Assembly (NCBI GenBank): GCA_947372155.1
Contig: CANBSM010000031.1
Span: 1 to 11,917 of the forward strand
Direction: 5' to 3'
Length of the DNA: 11,917 nucleotides
Source: Burkholderiaceae bacterium
Lineage (GTDB): Bacteria > Pseudomonadota > Gammaproteobacteria > Burkholderiales > Burkholderiaceae
The notes beneath the pieces are model-generated. The model searched no databases. It saw nothing but the letters and a program-made list of their open reading frames with translations, and was not told where the DNA came from. The translations under genes were made by a program, and so were the position numbers. This document shows positions 1-6,878 of the stretch, one piece after another. Numbering within the stretch: position 1 is the stretch's first letter; every line of letters starts with the position of its first letter.

Positions 1-1899
1 CGTGTTTTGGTCTTGGACATGGCCTTGTTATTGGCTGGTGCCAAGTACCGTGGTGAATTTGAGGAGCGCCTCAAGGCTGTTCTTAGCGATGTCGCCAAAG
101 ATGAAGGTCAAACCATCATCTTTATCGATGAGATTCATACGATGGTTGGCGCAGGCAAGGGGGAGGGCGCGATGGATGCCGGCAATATGCTCAAACCCGC
201 ATTAGCTCGTGGCGAACTGCATTGCATCGGTGCAACCACTTTGGATGAGTACCGTAAGTACATTGAAAAAGATCCCGCTCTGGAGCGTCGTTTTCAAAAA
301 GTGATGGTAGAAGAGCCTACCGTGGAAGCCACTATTGCCATCTTGCGTGGTCTTAAAGAGCGTTATGAACTACATCATGGAATCGAAATTACTGATCCAG
401 CGATTGTTGCGGCTGCTGAGTTATCGCATCGCTACATTACGGATCGTTTCTTGCCAGATAAGGCGATCGATTTGATTGATGAAGCAGGTTCACGCATTCG
501 GATGGAGATTGACTCTAAGCCTGAAGTGATGGATAGGTTGGAGCGTCGTTTGATTCAATTGAAAATTGAGCGCGAAGCAGTTAAGAAGGAGAAGGACGAT
601 GCTTCGCAAAAACGCCTTGGTCTGATTGAAGATGAAATTAAACGTCTGGGCGCTGAGTATGCTGATTTAGAAGAGGTTTGGAAGGCGGAGAAGGGTGCTG
701 TATTAGGCGCAGCACAGCTGAAAGAGGAAATTGAAAAAGTAAGGGTAGATATTGCAAAGCTACAACGCGACGGCAAGTTGGAAAAGGTTGCGGAATTGCA
801 ATACGGTAAGTTGCCTGAACTAGAAGCTAAGTTGAAGTCTGCTGCTGCGGCGGAAGCTCAGGGCGATAAAGATGGCGTAGTGAAGAACAAGTTACTTCGC
901 ACCCAAGTTGGCGCCGAAGAAATTGCGGAAGTGGTTTCTCGTGCGACAGGTATTCCAGTATCGAAGATGATGCAAGGTGAGCGCGATAAATTGCTCAAGA
1001 TGGAAGAGTTATTGCATAAGCGTGTCGTTGGCCAAGAAGAGGCTATTCGCGCAGTATCCGATGCCATCCGTCGTTCCCGTGCTGGTTTGGCTGAGGAGAA
1101 TCGTCCATATGGCTCCTTCTTATTCCTTGGGCCTACCGGTGTTGGTAAGACTGAGCTCTGTAAAGCCCTGGCTGGCTTCTTGTTTGATAGCGAAGATCAC
1201 CTCATTCGTATTGATATGAGTGAGTTTATGGAGAAGCATAGTGTTGCGCGTTTAATCGGCGCTCCTCCTGGATATGTGGGCTATGAAGAGGGTGGCTATT
1301 TAACCGAGCAAGTTCGTCGTCATCCCTATAGCGTGATCTTGTTTGATGAAATCGAAAAAGCACACCCAGATGTATTTAACGTACTCTTGCAAGTTTTAGA
1401 TGATGGTCGCCTCACCGATGGTCAAGGCCGTACTGTGGACTTTAAGAACACAGTCATTGTCATGACTAGTAATATTGGCTCGCATTTAATTCAGTCAATG
1501 GTAAATAAGAAACAGGCAGAAATTAAAGAAGCGGTATTCGAAGAGCTGAAGAATCATTTCCGCCCTGAGTTCTTAAATCGTATTGACGAAATCGTTGTGT
1601 TCCATGGTCTAGATAAAGGCAATATTGCCAACATCGCAAAGATCTTACTCAAGAACTTGTCGGATCGTTTGGCAAAAGTGGATATGCAGCTTGAGGTGAG
1701 TGATGCAGCCCTGAATAAGATTGCTGAGGTAGGCTTTGATCCAGTCTTTGGAGCAAGGCCACTGAAGCGGGCGATTCAGCAGTACATTGAAAACCCAGTT
1801 TCCAAGATGATTTTGGAAGGCAAGTTCGGACCCATGGATGTAGTGCCCGTCGATGTCGATAAATCAGGCGACTTTAGTTTTAGCCGTCAGGTCCATTAA
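1..1899 (+). CDS. clpB: ClpB disaggregase, C-terminal part (5' end cut by window edge)
   Basis: This is the Hsp100/AAA+ chaperone that, with DnaK, threads aggregated proteins through a hexameric ring in the cytosol. The frame is open from base 1 and gives 632 residues. Aligned from memory with E. coli ClpB (857 aa), about 235 residues are missing: the N domain and the first Walker A. Seen in order, numbering from the window edge: pore-loop 1 KYRGE (15-19); Walker B of NBD1, IIFIDE (39-44); a charged coiled-coil middle domain (about 170-300); Walker A of NBD2, GPTGVGKT (377-384); pore-loop 2 GYVGY (424-428); Walker B of NBD2, VILFDE (445-450); and the GARPLKRAI sensor-2 segment near the C-terminus. 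All key motifs are intact, so it is truncated only by the window. The true start and promoter lie upstream. No T-rich terminator follows, only a 16-base palindrome. Confidence 0.98.
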   Translation, partial: RVLVLDMALLLAGAKYRGEFEERLKAVLSDVAKDEGQTIIFIDEIHTMVGAGKGEGAMDAGNMLKPALARGELHCIGATTLDEYRKYIEKDPALERRFQKVMVEEPTVEATIAILRGLKERYELHHGIEITDPAIVAAAELSHRYITDRFLPDKAIDLIDEAGSRIRMEIDSKPEVMDRLERRLIQLKIEREAVKKEKDDASQKRLGLIEDEIKRLGAEYADLEEVWKAEKGAVLGAAQLKEEIEKVRVDIAKLQRDGKLEKVAELQYGKLPELEAKLKSAAAAEAQGDKDGVVKNKLLRTQVGAEEIAEVVSRATGIPVSKMMQGERDKLLKMEELLHKRVVGQEEAIRAVSDAIRRSRAGLAEENRPYGSFLFLGPTGVGKTELCKALAGFLFDSEDHLIRIDMSEFMEKHSVARLIGAPPGYVGYEEGGYLTEQVRRHPYSVILFDEIEKAHPDVFNVLLQVLDDGRLTDGQGRTVDFKNTVIVMTSNIGSHLIQSMVNKKQAEIKEAVFEELKNHFRPEFLNRIDEIVVFHGLDKGNIANIAKILLKNLSDRLAKVDMQLEVSDAALNKIAEVGFDPVFGARPLKRAIQQYIENPVSKMILEGKFGPMDVVPVDVDKSGDFSFSRQVH

Positions 1900-1918
1900 G
1901 TGGTTCAAACGTAGTTCA

Positions 1919-1934
1919 GCAGGAATATTCCTGC
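1919..1934. repeat. perfect 16-base palindrome between clpB and the MFS gene
   Basis: The sequence gcaggaatattcctgc equals its own reverse complement. It begins 20 bases after the clpB stop and ends 17 bases before the MFS start. It could form a short hairpin (6-bp stem, atat loop) in RNA or be a dimeric-protein site in DNA. There is no U-run after it, so a normal intrinsic terminator is unlikely. Function unknown. Confidence 0.5.
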
Positions 1935-1951
1935 GCCAGTAAACTCGGTAC

Positions 1952-3187
1952 ATGACTGTTGCGATTAGTAGGCGCGCCAGTGATGTCCGGGTTATTGGTC
2001 TGATTAGCCTGGCGCACGGCAGCTCTCATTTCTTTCATTTAATTCTTCCTCCCATGTTCCCATGGTTGAAGGATGCTTTTGTATTAAGTTATGCCGAGCT
2101 TGGTTTGCTCATGTCAGTTTTCTTTGCGGTGTCTTGTATTGCTCAGGCTAGCTCTGGATTCTTGGTAGACCGCATAGGAGCAAGACCAGTATTGTTTGGC
2201 GGTATTGGCCTACTTGTTCTTGCCGCCCTGATCTATTCGCAAAGCAATGGGTATCCAATGCTCTTAATTGGGGCGGTTATTGCTGGCTGTGGCAACGGCA
2301 TTTTTCACCCTGTTGATTACACGATCATCAATCACAAGGTGTCGCCACCCAATCTTCCGTATGCATATTCGATGCATGGTGTTGCAGGATATCTAGGTTG
2401 GGCTGCAGCACCAGCGTTTATGGTTGCGATAGCGCAGCTTGCCGAATGGCGTATCGCATTCTTATCCGCGGCCCTTCTAGAGGCCTGTATCTTGGTAGTT
2501 CTTTGGCTAAATAAAAAGTACCTCCTTGATGATGTCAAAGAGCGCCATGAGAATGCTCATACATGTTCCCAAGCCAGTCATCCCAGCGCTACTCATGAGA
2601 GTCCGTTTGCGTTTCTGAAGTCAACCGCCATTTGGTTGTGCTGGATTTTCTTTTTCTTCAGCATGGCCTCTACATCGAGCCTGCAATCATTTGCACCAAG
2701 TGCATTATTTAACATTTATAAAGTACCCCTAGATGTAGGTAGTTATTACATCACCTTATTAGCGCTTGGAAGTGCTGGCGGCGTTTTATTCGGAGGCTAT
2801 CTAGCAGCAAAGTTGCAAGCGCCAGAGCGCATTGTTTCTTCTTGTTTGTCCGTTACGATTGTGATGTGTTTGTTGCTTGGTACTGGACTTATTTCTATTG
2901 CGGTGATTCCTTTCCTCTTTATTGGATTAGGCTTTGGTTATGGTGTTGTAGCCCCTTCTCGAGATCTTTTGGTCAAGTCGGTGACACCCAAAGGCGTGGC
3001 AGGACGCGTATATGGAATCGTTTATTCAGGAATTGATTTAGGTGCGGCAGTAGGCCCATTTATATTCGGGTTTTTTATGGATGCAGGTTTGCCAAAAGCA
3101 CTCTTCTTGGGAATTGTTTTGTTTCAGTTGATGATTATCTTGACGACATTTAAAGTGTTATCTACTTCAGAAAAGATCAATGCTTAA
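1952..3187 (+). CDS. MFS transporter, Fsr (fosmidomycin-resistance-like) type
   Basis: This 411-aa inner-membrane protein has about 12 hydrophobic segments and is probably a proton-coupled exporter; the substrate cannot be told. Evidence for MFS: motif A-like GFLVDRIGARPVL (69-81) after the second membrane segment, the early segment HGSSHFFHLILPPMFPWLK (22-40), the FHPVDYTIINH region (118-128), and the C-half PSRDLLVK...GRVYGIVYSGIDLG (335-364). These recall the Fsr family and 'MFS transporter' entries common in Burkholderiales. The central loop (about 191-220) is hydrophilic and has four His and one Cys within residues 199-215. An in-frame stop at 1940-1942 makes ATG 1952 the earliest ATG possible. 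Its Shine-Dalgarno is poor (only a cggt-like stretch), so translation may be weak or coupled to something upstream. It lies 52 bases after clpB, and a 93-base gap follows. Confidence 0.9.
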   Translation: MTVAISRRASDVRVIGLISLAHGSSHFFHLILPPMFPWLKDAFVLSYAELGLLMSVFFAVSCIAQASSGFLVDRIGARPVLFGGIGLLVLAALIYSQSNGYPMLLIGAVIAGCGNGIFHPVDYTIINHKVSPPNLPYAYSMHGVAGYLGWAAAPAFMVAIAQLAEWRIAFLSAALLEACILVVLWLNKKYLLDDVKERHENAHTCSQASHPSATHESPFAFLKSTAIWLCWIFFFFSMASTSSLQSFAPSALFNIYKVPLDVGSYYITLLALGSAGGVLFGGYLAAKLQAPERIVSSCLSVTIVMCLLLGTGLISIAVIPFLFIGLGFGYGVVAPSRDLLVKSVTPKGVAGRVYGIVYSGIDLGAAVGPFIFGFFMDAGLPKALFLGIVLFQLMIILTTFKVLSTSEKINA

Positions 3188-3224
3188 TTTATATTCACTT
3201 AGGGTATGCACTAGAGAAAATTAA

Positions 3225-3253
3225 TTGAAAATCGATTAGGCTTATCTTAGGAT
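3225..3253 (+). promoter_or_regulatory. candidate sigma-70 promoter for the VOC gene
   Basis: TTGAAA (3225-3230, 5/6 to the -35 consensus) is followed by a 17-base spacer and TAGGAT (3248-3253, 4/6 to the -10 consensus). The start would fall near 3260, leaving a leader of about 20 bases with a GGAGA ribosome site at 3270-3274. Seen by eye only; AT-rich DNA often gives chance matches. Confidence 0.35.
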
Positions 3254-3280
3254 TGAATATAAAAATATTGGAGATAAGAA

Positions 3281-3679
3281 ATGCAGCAGTTAATCGATCG
3301 GATTGACCATATTGTTTTAACGGTGACGGATATTGAAGTCACGACTCAGTATTACGAAAAGGCATTTGGCTTTGAAAGAGAATTTTTCAAGGGCCCTGAG
3401 GGGCAGCCCCGCTACGCACTGCGATTTGGTCAACTTAAAATTAATTTACAAGATCGCGACACCGAAACACCAACAAAAGCAAGGGTGCCCACGATTGGAT
3501 CTGGCGACTTCTGTTTAATTGCTTCAGTTCCTTTGGACGACTTTATTGAGCACCTCAAGAGAAATCAAATTGCAATAGATGTAGGTCCTGTGCCGCGTCG
3601 TGGCGCGCTTGGTCCAATAAGATCAGTTTATTTGCGAGATCCAGATGGTAATTTGGTTGAGGTAGCTGAATACGTATAA
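3281..3679 (+). CDS. VOC-superfamily protein, GLOD5/glyoxalase-like
   Basis: This single-domain vicinal-oxygen-chelate protein has 132 aa, normal for the family, and is probably a cytosolic metal enzyme or small-molecule binder. Two beta-alpha-beta-beta-beta modules are visible: the first begins DHIVLTV (9-15) and runs to FGQLKINLQ (49-57); the second begins near residue 75 and ends DPDGNLVEVAEY (120-131). The segment GPVPRRGALGPIRSVYLRDPDGN (102-124) is typical of the GLOD5 / 'VOC family virulence protein' group. Likely metal-site positions are His10, Gln57, His91 and Glu127; several relatives, as I recall, have His where Gln57 stands. Start ATG 3281 has GGAGA six bases upstream. The next gene, a Bug protein, starts 36 bases downstream on the same strand, so the two may be co-transcribed. 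Reaction and substrate are unknown. Confidence 0.88.
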   Translation: MQQLIDRIDHIVLTVTDIEVTTQYYEKAFGFEREFFKGPEGQPRYALRFGQLKINLQDRDTETPTKARVPTIGSGDFCLIASVPLDDFIEHLKRNQIAIDVGPVPRRGALGPIRSVYLRDPDGNLVEVAEYV

Positions 3680-3715
3680 ATCTCCTTTTATTGCAGAAAT
3701 TAACTAGGAGTATTT

Positions 3716-4696
3716 GTGCGTTCTATCGCAAAATTTTTGGTTCATGCAGCCGCGGTTGCTGGTATATCTTTCTCATGCTTTGCAGCTGAGCCATGGCCTG
3801 CAGCCAACAGAAACATGGTATTGATTAATCCGTTCGCTCCTGGTGGGGCATCTGATGCTTTTAGTCGACCAGTTGCCAAGAGTTTAACTACACAATTAGG
3901 TATTCCCGTTATCGTGGATAACAAGAGCGGGGCAGGAGGTACCCTTGGTGCTGCGTTTGCAGCCAAAATGCCTGCTGATGGTTATGGATGGTTTGCTGGT
4001 GCAGTTCATCATACGATTGCGCAATCACTTTATCCTAACTTAAGTTATGACATTACAAAGGATTTTGAGCCCATTGCGATTTTAGGAAGCACTCCACAGG
4101 TCATCGTAGTTAATCCGAATAAATTTGGGAGTACGGATCTTAAAACGATTATTGCCATGATTAAAAAGAACCCTGGTGCATATAACTATGGCTCTGCTGG
4201 CAGCGGAACTTCGCAACATCTATCTGGTGAGTTATTTAAGCAGCTAACGAAGACTCAAATTACTCATGTGCCCTATCGGGGTGTTGGACCTGCTTTACAA
4301 GATTTGGTGGCAGGCCAAATCGATATGATGTTTGATACATTTGCTGCTTCGGGCCCATTTGTTAAGAATGGGCAATTGGTTGCCATTGCTGTTGCCTCCA
4401 ATAAACGCGTTGATAGTTTCCCGGATGTCCCCACAACAGCAGAGGCCGGCCTACCAAACTATGTTGTATCAAGTTGGTATGGGCTTTGGGGTGTTAAAGG
4501 AACGCCTAATGAGGTGCTGAACAAAATGGCTGCAGAAACTGATAAGGCATTAATTTCTGATGAATTAAGGGAAAAATGGTTCTCTCTTGCGGCAACAGCA
4601 CCACGCTTATCTAGGGCTGAATTTGCAAAATTTGTTAATCAGGAAGTCGTTCGTTGGCGCGAAGTTATCAAAACGGCAAATATTAAGTTGGATTAA
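3716..4696 (+). CDS. Bug-family (TctC-like) periplasmic solute-binding protein 1
   Basis: This 326-aa secreted binding protein belongs to the Bug/tripartite tricarboxylate receptor family, which captures carboxylates and similar small acids in the periplasm. A signal peptide (residues 1 to about 23) has an early Lys/Arg, a hydrophobic stretch and likely cleavage near CFA/A. The family's first ligand loop APGGASD (41-47) and the second NKSGAGGTLG (69-78) are present, followed by SAGSGTSQHLSGE, THVPYRGVGPA and DVPTTAEAGLP. The start codon is GTG 3716 with AGGAG at 3706-3710, spaced five bases. A ctcct at 3682-3686 could pair with that AGGAG. No TctA/TctB membrane partners are nearby. It lies downstream of the VOC gene and is followed by the aceA regulatory region. 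The ligand cannot be inferred from the sequence. Confidence 0.93.
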   Translation: MRSIAKFLVHAAAVAGISFSCFAAEPWPAANRNMVLINPFAPGGASDAFSRPVAKSLTTQLGIPVIVDNKSGAGGTLGAAFAAKMPADGYGWFAGAVHHTIAQSLYPNLSYDITKDFEPIAILGSTPQVIVVNPNKFGSTDLKTIIAMIKKNPGAYNYGSAGSGTSQHLSGELFKQLTKTQITHVPYRGVGPALQDLVAGQIDMMFDTFAASGPFVKNGQLVAIAVASNKRVDSFPDVPTTAEAGLPNYVVSSWYGLWGVKGTPNEVLNKMAAETDKALISDELREKWFSLAATAPRLSRAEFAKFVNQEVVRWREVIKTANIKLD

Positions 4697-4700
4697 CAAT

Positions 4701-4719
4701 TATTTCATAATATGAAATA
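4701..4719. repeat. AT-rich inverted repeat after the Bug 1 gene
   Basis: Arms tatttcat (4701-4708) and atgaaata (4712-4719) are exact complements around a 3-base loop. It begins four bases after the Bug stop codon. It is too AT-rich, and lacks the T-run, for a confident terminator; it may still end or stabilise the upstream mRNA. Confidence 0.4.
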
Positions 4720-4722
4720 TCA

Positions 4723-4735
4723 TTACGCTGCGTAA
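4723..4735. promoter_or_regulatory. 13-base palindrome, possible operator
   Basis: TTACGC-T-GCGTAA has 6-bp arms around one central base, GC-richer than its surroundings. A second, overlapping pairing joins gctgcg (4727-4732) to cgcagc (4743-4748). The shape suits binding by a dimeric helix-turn-helix regulator. No regulator gene is in the window, so this is only a candidate. Confidence 0.35.
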
Positions 4736-4890
4736 AATGCAGCGCAGCATGTAGCACCTCAATTCATTCCAAGCAGTGAATATTTATCCCACATTGTAAA
4801 AATATATATATAAGTTATTGAATTTAAATAACTAAATATTTTTATAAATAGTCCAAATTCCCCTTGCGTGCTTTTTTGAACTGTCTAAAC

Positions 4891-4924
4891 TCTTATATAA
4901 GACATAAGACTTGAATAGGTCTTA
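4891..4924. promoter_or_regulatory. TAAGAC/GTCTTA element cluster, candidate aceA operator
   Basis: TCTTATATAAGA (4891-4902) is a perfect 12-base palindrome. ATAAGAC occurs twice in direct tandem (4897-4903 and 4904-4910). GTCTTA (4919-4924) is the exact inverse of TAAGAC (4905-4910), eight bases away. The same half-site thus occurs three times in 34 bases, 46-80 bases before the aceA start. This is what a cooperative dimeric repressor or activator site would look like, but the protein is unknown. Confidence 0.5.
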
Positions 4925-4970
4925 AAAGTCCTCAAATTTTGAAGTACTTGTTTAACTTAGGGAGAAAAAC

Positions 4971-6269
4971 ATGGCAGATCGCAAAGCAGAAATCGCAGCA
5001 TTACAAAAAGACTGGGATACCAATCCACGCTGGAAAGGTATTACTCGTGGCTATACAGCTGAGGATGTAGTTCGCCTCCGCGGCTCATTAAAGATTGAGC
5101 ACACACTAGCTAAACATGGCGCTGAGCGTCTTTGGGAATTGGTAAACAACGAGGCCTACGTAAACTGTTTAGGTGCTTTGACTGGCGGCCAAGCAATGCA
5201 ACAAGTTAAAGCTGGCGTACAAGCAATTTATTTGTCAGGTTGGCAGGTTGCTGCTGACGGCAACTCTTATGCAGCAATGTATCCAGACCAATCTTTATAC
5301 CCGGTAGATTCAGTTCCTAAGATGGTTGAGCGTATCAATAACTCATTCCAGCGTGCTGATGAAATTCAAACGGCTAAAGGTATTAACAAAGGCGATGCTG
5401 GATATATCGAGTACTTTGCTCCTATCGTTGCAGATGCTGAAGCTGGTTTTGGTGGCGTATTGAATGCATTTGAGTTGAGCAAAGCACTAATCAAGCAGGG
5501 CGCTGCCGGTGTTCATTTTGAAGACCAATTATCTTCCGTTAAGAAGTGTGGTCACTTGGGAGGCAAAGTATTGTTGCCTACGGCTGAGTCAGTTCAAAAG
5601 TTAATTTCTGCACGTTTAGCTGCTGACGTGATGGGTGTTTCGACCATTATCTTGGCTCGTACTGATGCAGAAGCTGCTGACTTGCTGACTTCTGACTACG
5701 ATGCCAATGACAAGCCATTCTTGACAGGTGAGCGTACTCCAGAAGGTTTCTACAAAACACGCAAAGGCTTGGATCAAGCGATCTCACGTGGTTTGGCATA
5801 CGCTGCTTATGCTGATATGGTTTGGTGTGAAACAGGTACACCTGACCTTGAGTTTGCTCGTCAGTTTGCCGAAGCAATTCGTGCGAAGTTCCCGGGCAAG
5901 ATGTTGGCTTACAACTGCTCACCATCTTTCAACTGGAAGAAAAACTTGGACGATGCAACCATTGCTAAATTCCAACGTGAATTAGGTGCAATGGGTTATA
6001 AGTATCAGTTCATCACATTGGCTGGTATTCACTCTATGTGGTACAACATGTTCGACTTGGCGCAAGACTACATGCAGCGCGGTATGACTGCATATATCGA
6101 GAAAGTACAAGAGCCAGAATTTGCTGCGCGTGATCGCGGTTACACATTCGTTTCGCACCAGCAAGAAGTTGGCACCGGTTACTTCGATGATGTAACGACT
6201 GTTATCCAAGGTGGTAAGTCTTCTGTAACGGCATTAACTGGTTCTACTGAAGAAGAGCAGTTCCATTAA
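4971..6269 (+). CDS. aceA: isocitrate lyase
   Basis: AceA cleaves isocitrate to glyoxylate and succinate, the first step of the glyoxylate shunt, in the cytosol as a homotetramer. The 432 aa match the short bacterial form (E. coli 434 aa). The catalytic KKCGH motif lies at 191-195 with the active Cys at 193, two less than E. coli Cys195. Other family blocks are present: LSGWQVAAD (88-96), [10 protein letters not shown] (153-162, metal-site acids), HFEDQ (182-186), ARTDAEA (229-235), NCSPSFNW (315-322) and [13 protein letters not shown] (349-361). No residue loss was noticed. ATG 4971 is preceded by GGAGAA at 4961-4966. The gene appears to be monocistronic, with a long AT-rich regulatory region upstream and a strong terminator downstream. 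Malate synthase is not in the window. Confidence 0.98.
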   Translation: MADRKAEIAALQKDWDTNPRWKGITRGYTAEDVVRLRGSLKIEHTLAKHGAERLWELVNNEAYVNCLGALTGGQAMQQVKAGVQAIYLSGWQVAADGNSYAAMYPDQSLYPVDSVPKMVERINNSFQRADEIQTAKGINKGDAGYIEYFAPIVADAEAGFGGVLNAFELSKALIKQGAAGVHFEDQLSSVKKCGHLGGKVLLPTAESVQKLISARLAADVMGVSTIILARTDAEAADLLTSDYDANDKPFLTGERTPEGFYKTRKGLDQAISRGLAYAAYADMVWCETGTPDLEFARQFAEAIRAKFPGKMLAYNCSPSFNWKKNLDDATIAKFQRELGAMGYKYQFITLAGIHSMWYNMFDLAQDYMQRGMTAYIEKVQEPEFAARDRGYTFVSHQQEVGTGYFDDVTTVIQGGKSSVTALTGSTEEEQFH

Positions 6270-6313
6270 GAATCCCTAAGTAGTACGTTGTAAGCAGTAG
6301 CACCATACTGCCG

Positions 6314-6361
6314 CGGCACCTAAATGACCTCACAAGGGTGACTTAGGTGCCGTTTTCGTTT
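6314..6361 (+). terminator. intrinsic terminator of aceA
   Basis: Exact 10-bp arms cggcacctaa (6314-6323) and ttaggtgccg (6343-6352) are followed at once by ttttcgttt (6353-6361). The 19-base loop can fold a further small helix (acct 6327-6330 with gggt 6336-6339). It lies 44 bases after the aceA stop and ends only 11 bases before the next start codon. Confidence 0.88.
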
Positions 6362-6366
6362 ACATT
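6338..6366 (+). promoter_or_regulatory. candidate promoter giving a leaderless HIT mRNA
   Basis: GTGACT (6338-6343, 4/6 to -35) and TACATT (6361-6366, 4/6 to -10) are 17 bases apart. The start site would fall at about 6372-6374, on the ATG at 6373. The -35 lies inside the aceA terminator hairpin. There is no Shine-Dalgarno before this ATG. Hexamer matches are modest. Confidence 0.3.
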
Positions 6367-6372
6367 CTTCAC

Positions 6373-6813
6373 ATGACTAATTGCGTACTGTGTAAAGACG
6401 AACTCAAGCCAGATGAGGGGCAACTCATATGGCGCGGCGATGACTGTCGAGTCATCTTGGTAAATGATCCTGATCTACCTGGATTCTGCAGGGTGATTTG
6501 GAATCGCCATGTGGCTGAGATGACCGACCTTACTCATGGCGAGCAGGAGCATTTAATGGCCCTTGTGTTTGCTGTAGAGGGGGTAATACGCGACGTCATG
6601 CAGCCCGATAAGATTAATCTTGCTGCTCTTGGGAATATGGTTCCACATATTCACTGGCATGTCATTCCACGCTACAAGGACGATGCCTACTTTCCTGGTT
6701 CTGTGTGGTCCTCGAGAACTCAGGAGTCTTCTAAGGCGGCATTGGAAGCCAGGAGGGCTCTGGCCGCAAAACTCCCTAATGCAATTCGCTCGGCAATCTC
6801 TCAAATGCATTAA
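6373..6813 (+). CDS. HIT-family nucleotide hydrolase
   Basis: This 146-aa protein carries a histidine-triad domain, a cytosolic fold that hydrolyses or transfers nucleotides from substrates such as dinucleoside polyphosphates or adenylated compounds. The defining motif HIHWHVI is at 92-98, with His94 the expected nucleophile. Earlier family marks are the N-terminal CVLC (4-7, a CxxC that may bind zinc), ILVNDPDLPGFCRVIWNRH (28-46) and NLAALGNMVPH (82-92). The C-terminal tail after PRYKDDAYFPGSVW is Ala/Arg-rich and typical in length. No ribosome site is visible upstream of ATG 6373, and the aceA terminator ends at 6361, so it probably has its own promoter. The next gene follows after 65 bases; a shared transcript is possible but not shown. 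The exact substrate is unknown. Confidence 0.93.
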   Translation: MTNCVLCKDELKPDEGQLIWRGDDCRVILVNDPDLPGFCRVIWNRHVAEMTDLTHGEQEHLMALVFAVEGVIRDVMQPDKINLAALGNMVPHIHWHVIPRYKDDAYFPGSVWSSRTQESSKAALEARRALAAKLPNAIRSAISQMH

Positions 6814-6850
6814 ATTAGTGGTAAATCAGCAAAAAGCTGAAAACAGTACC

Positions 6851-6856
6851 CATAAT
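6851..6856 (+). promoter_or_regulatory. candidate -10 element for the CoA-transferase operon
   Basis: CATAAT matches TATAAT at five of six positions in the 65-base gap before the operon. The bases 16-18 upstream (around 6827-6834, agcaaa) do not resemble a good -35 box, so an activator might be needed, or transcription may run through from the HIT gene. Confidence 0.3.
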
Positions 6857-6878
6857 AAAAAATAGACGGAGACTTGTA

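Larger units (their letters stand above)
4697..4970 (+). promoter_or_regulatory. aceA upstream regulatory region (274 bases, no gene)
   Basis: No coding frame is convincing here. The region holds two palindromes near its left end (4701-4719 and 4723-4735), then a run at 4797-4850 in which 51 of 54 bases are A or T, then the TAAGAC/GTCTTA element group (4891-4924), small symmetric elements tcaaattttga (4932-4942) and aagtactt (4942-4949), and the GGAGAA ribosome site (4961-4966). Several -10-like hexamers occur (for example TAAACT 4886-4891, TATAAG 4896-4901), but no single promoter stands out. The length and content fit a strongly regulated promoter for isocitrate lyase, which bacteria usually induce on acetate or fatty acids. 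Confidence 0.6.

Noticed and set aside
7..9. TTG near the window start as a clpB start codon
   Set aside because: The reading frame continues to the window edge and the protein matches ClpB from its middle, so this is a truncated gene and not a short variant.
4802..4811. (AT) run as a microsatellite or phase-variation tract
   Set aside because: Only about five units, in an AT-rich spacer far from any start codon; nothing suggests slippage control.
5647..5925. Open frame of 92 codons on the minus strand inside aceA
   Set aside because: It is the antisense of a fully conserved enzyme gene, with no family resemblance and a Cys/His/Gln-rich composition typical of shadow frames.
6826..6840. Hairpin tcagc-aaaaa-gctga after the HIT gene, considered as a terminator
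   Set aside because: Only five base pairs and followed by A-rich, not T-rich, sequence.
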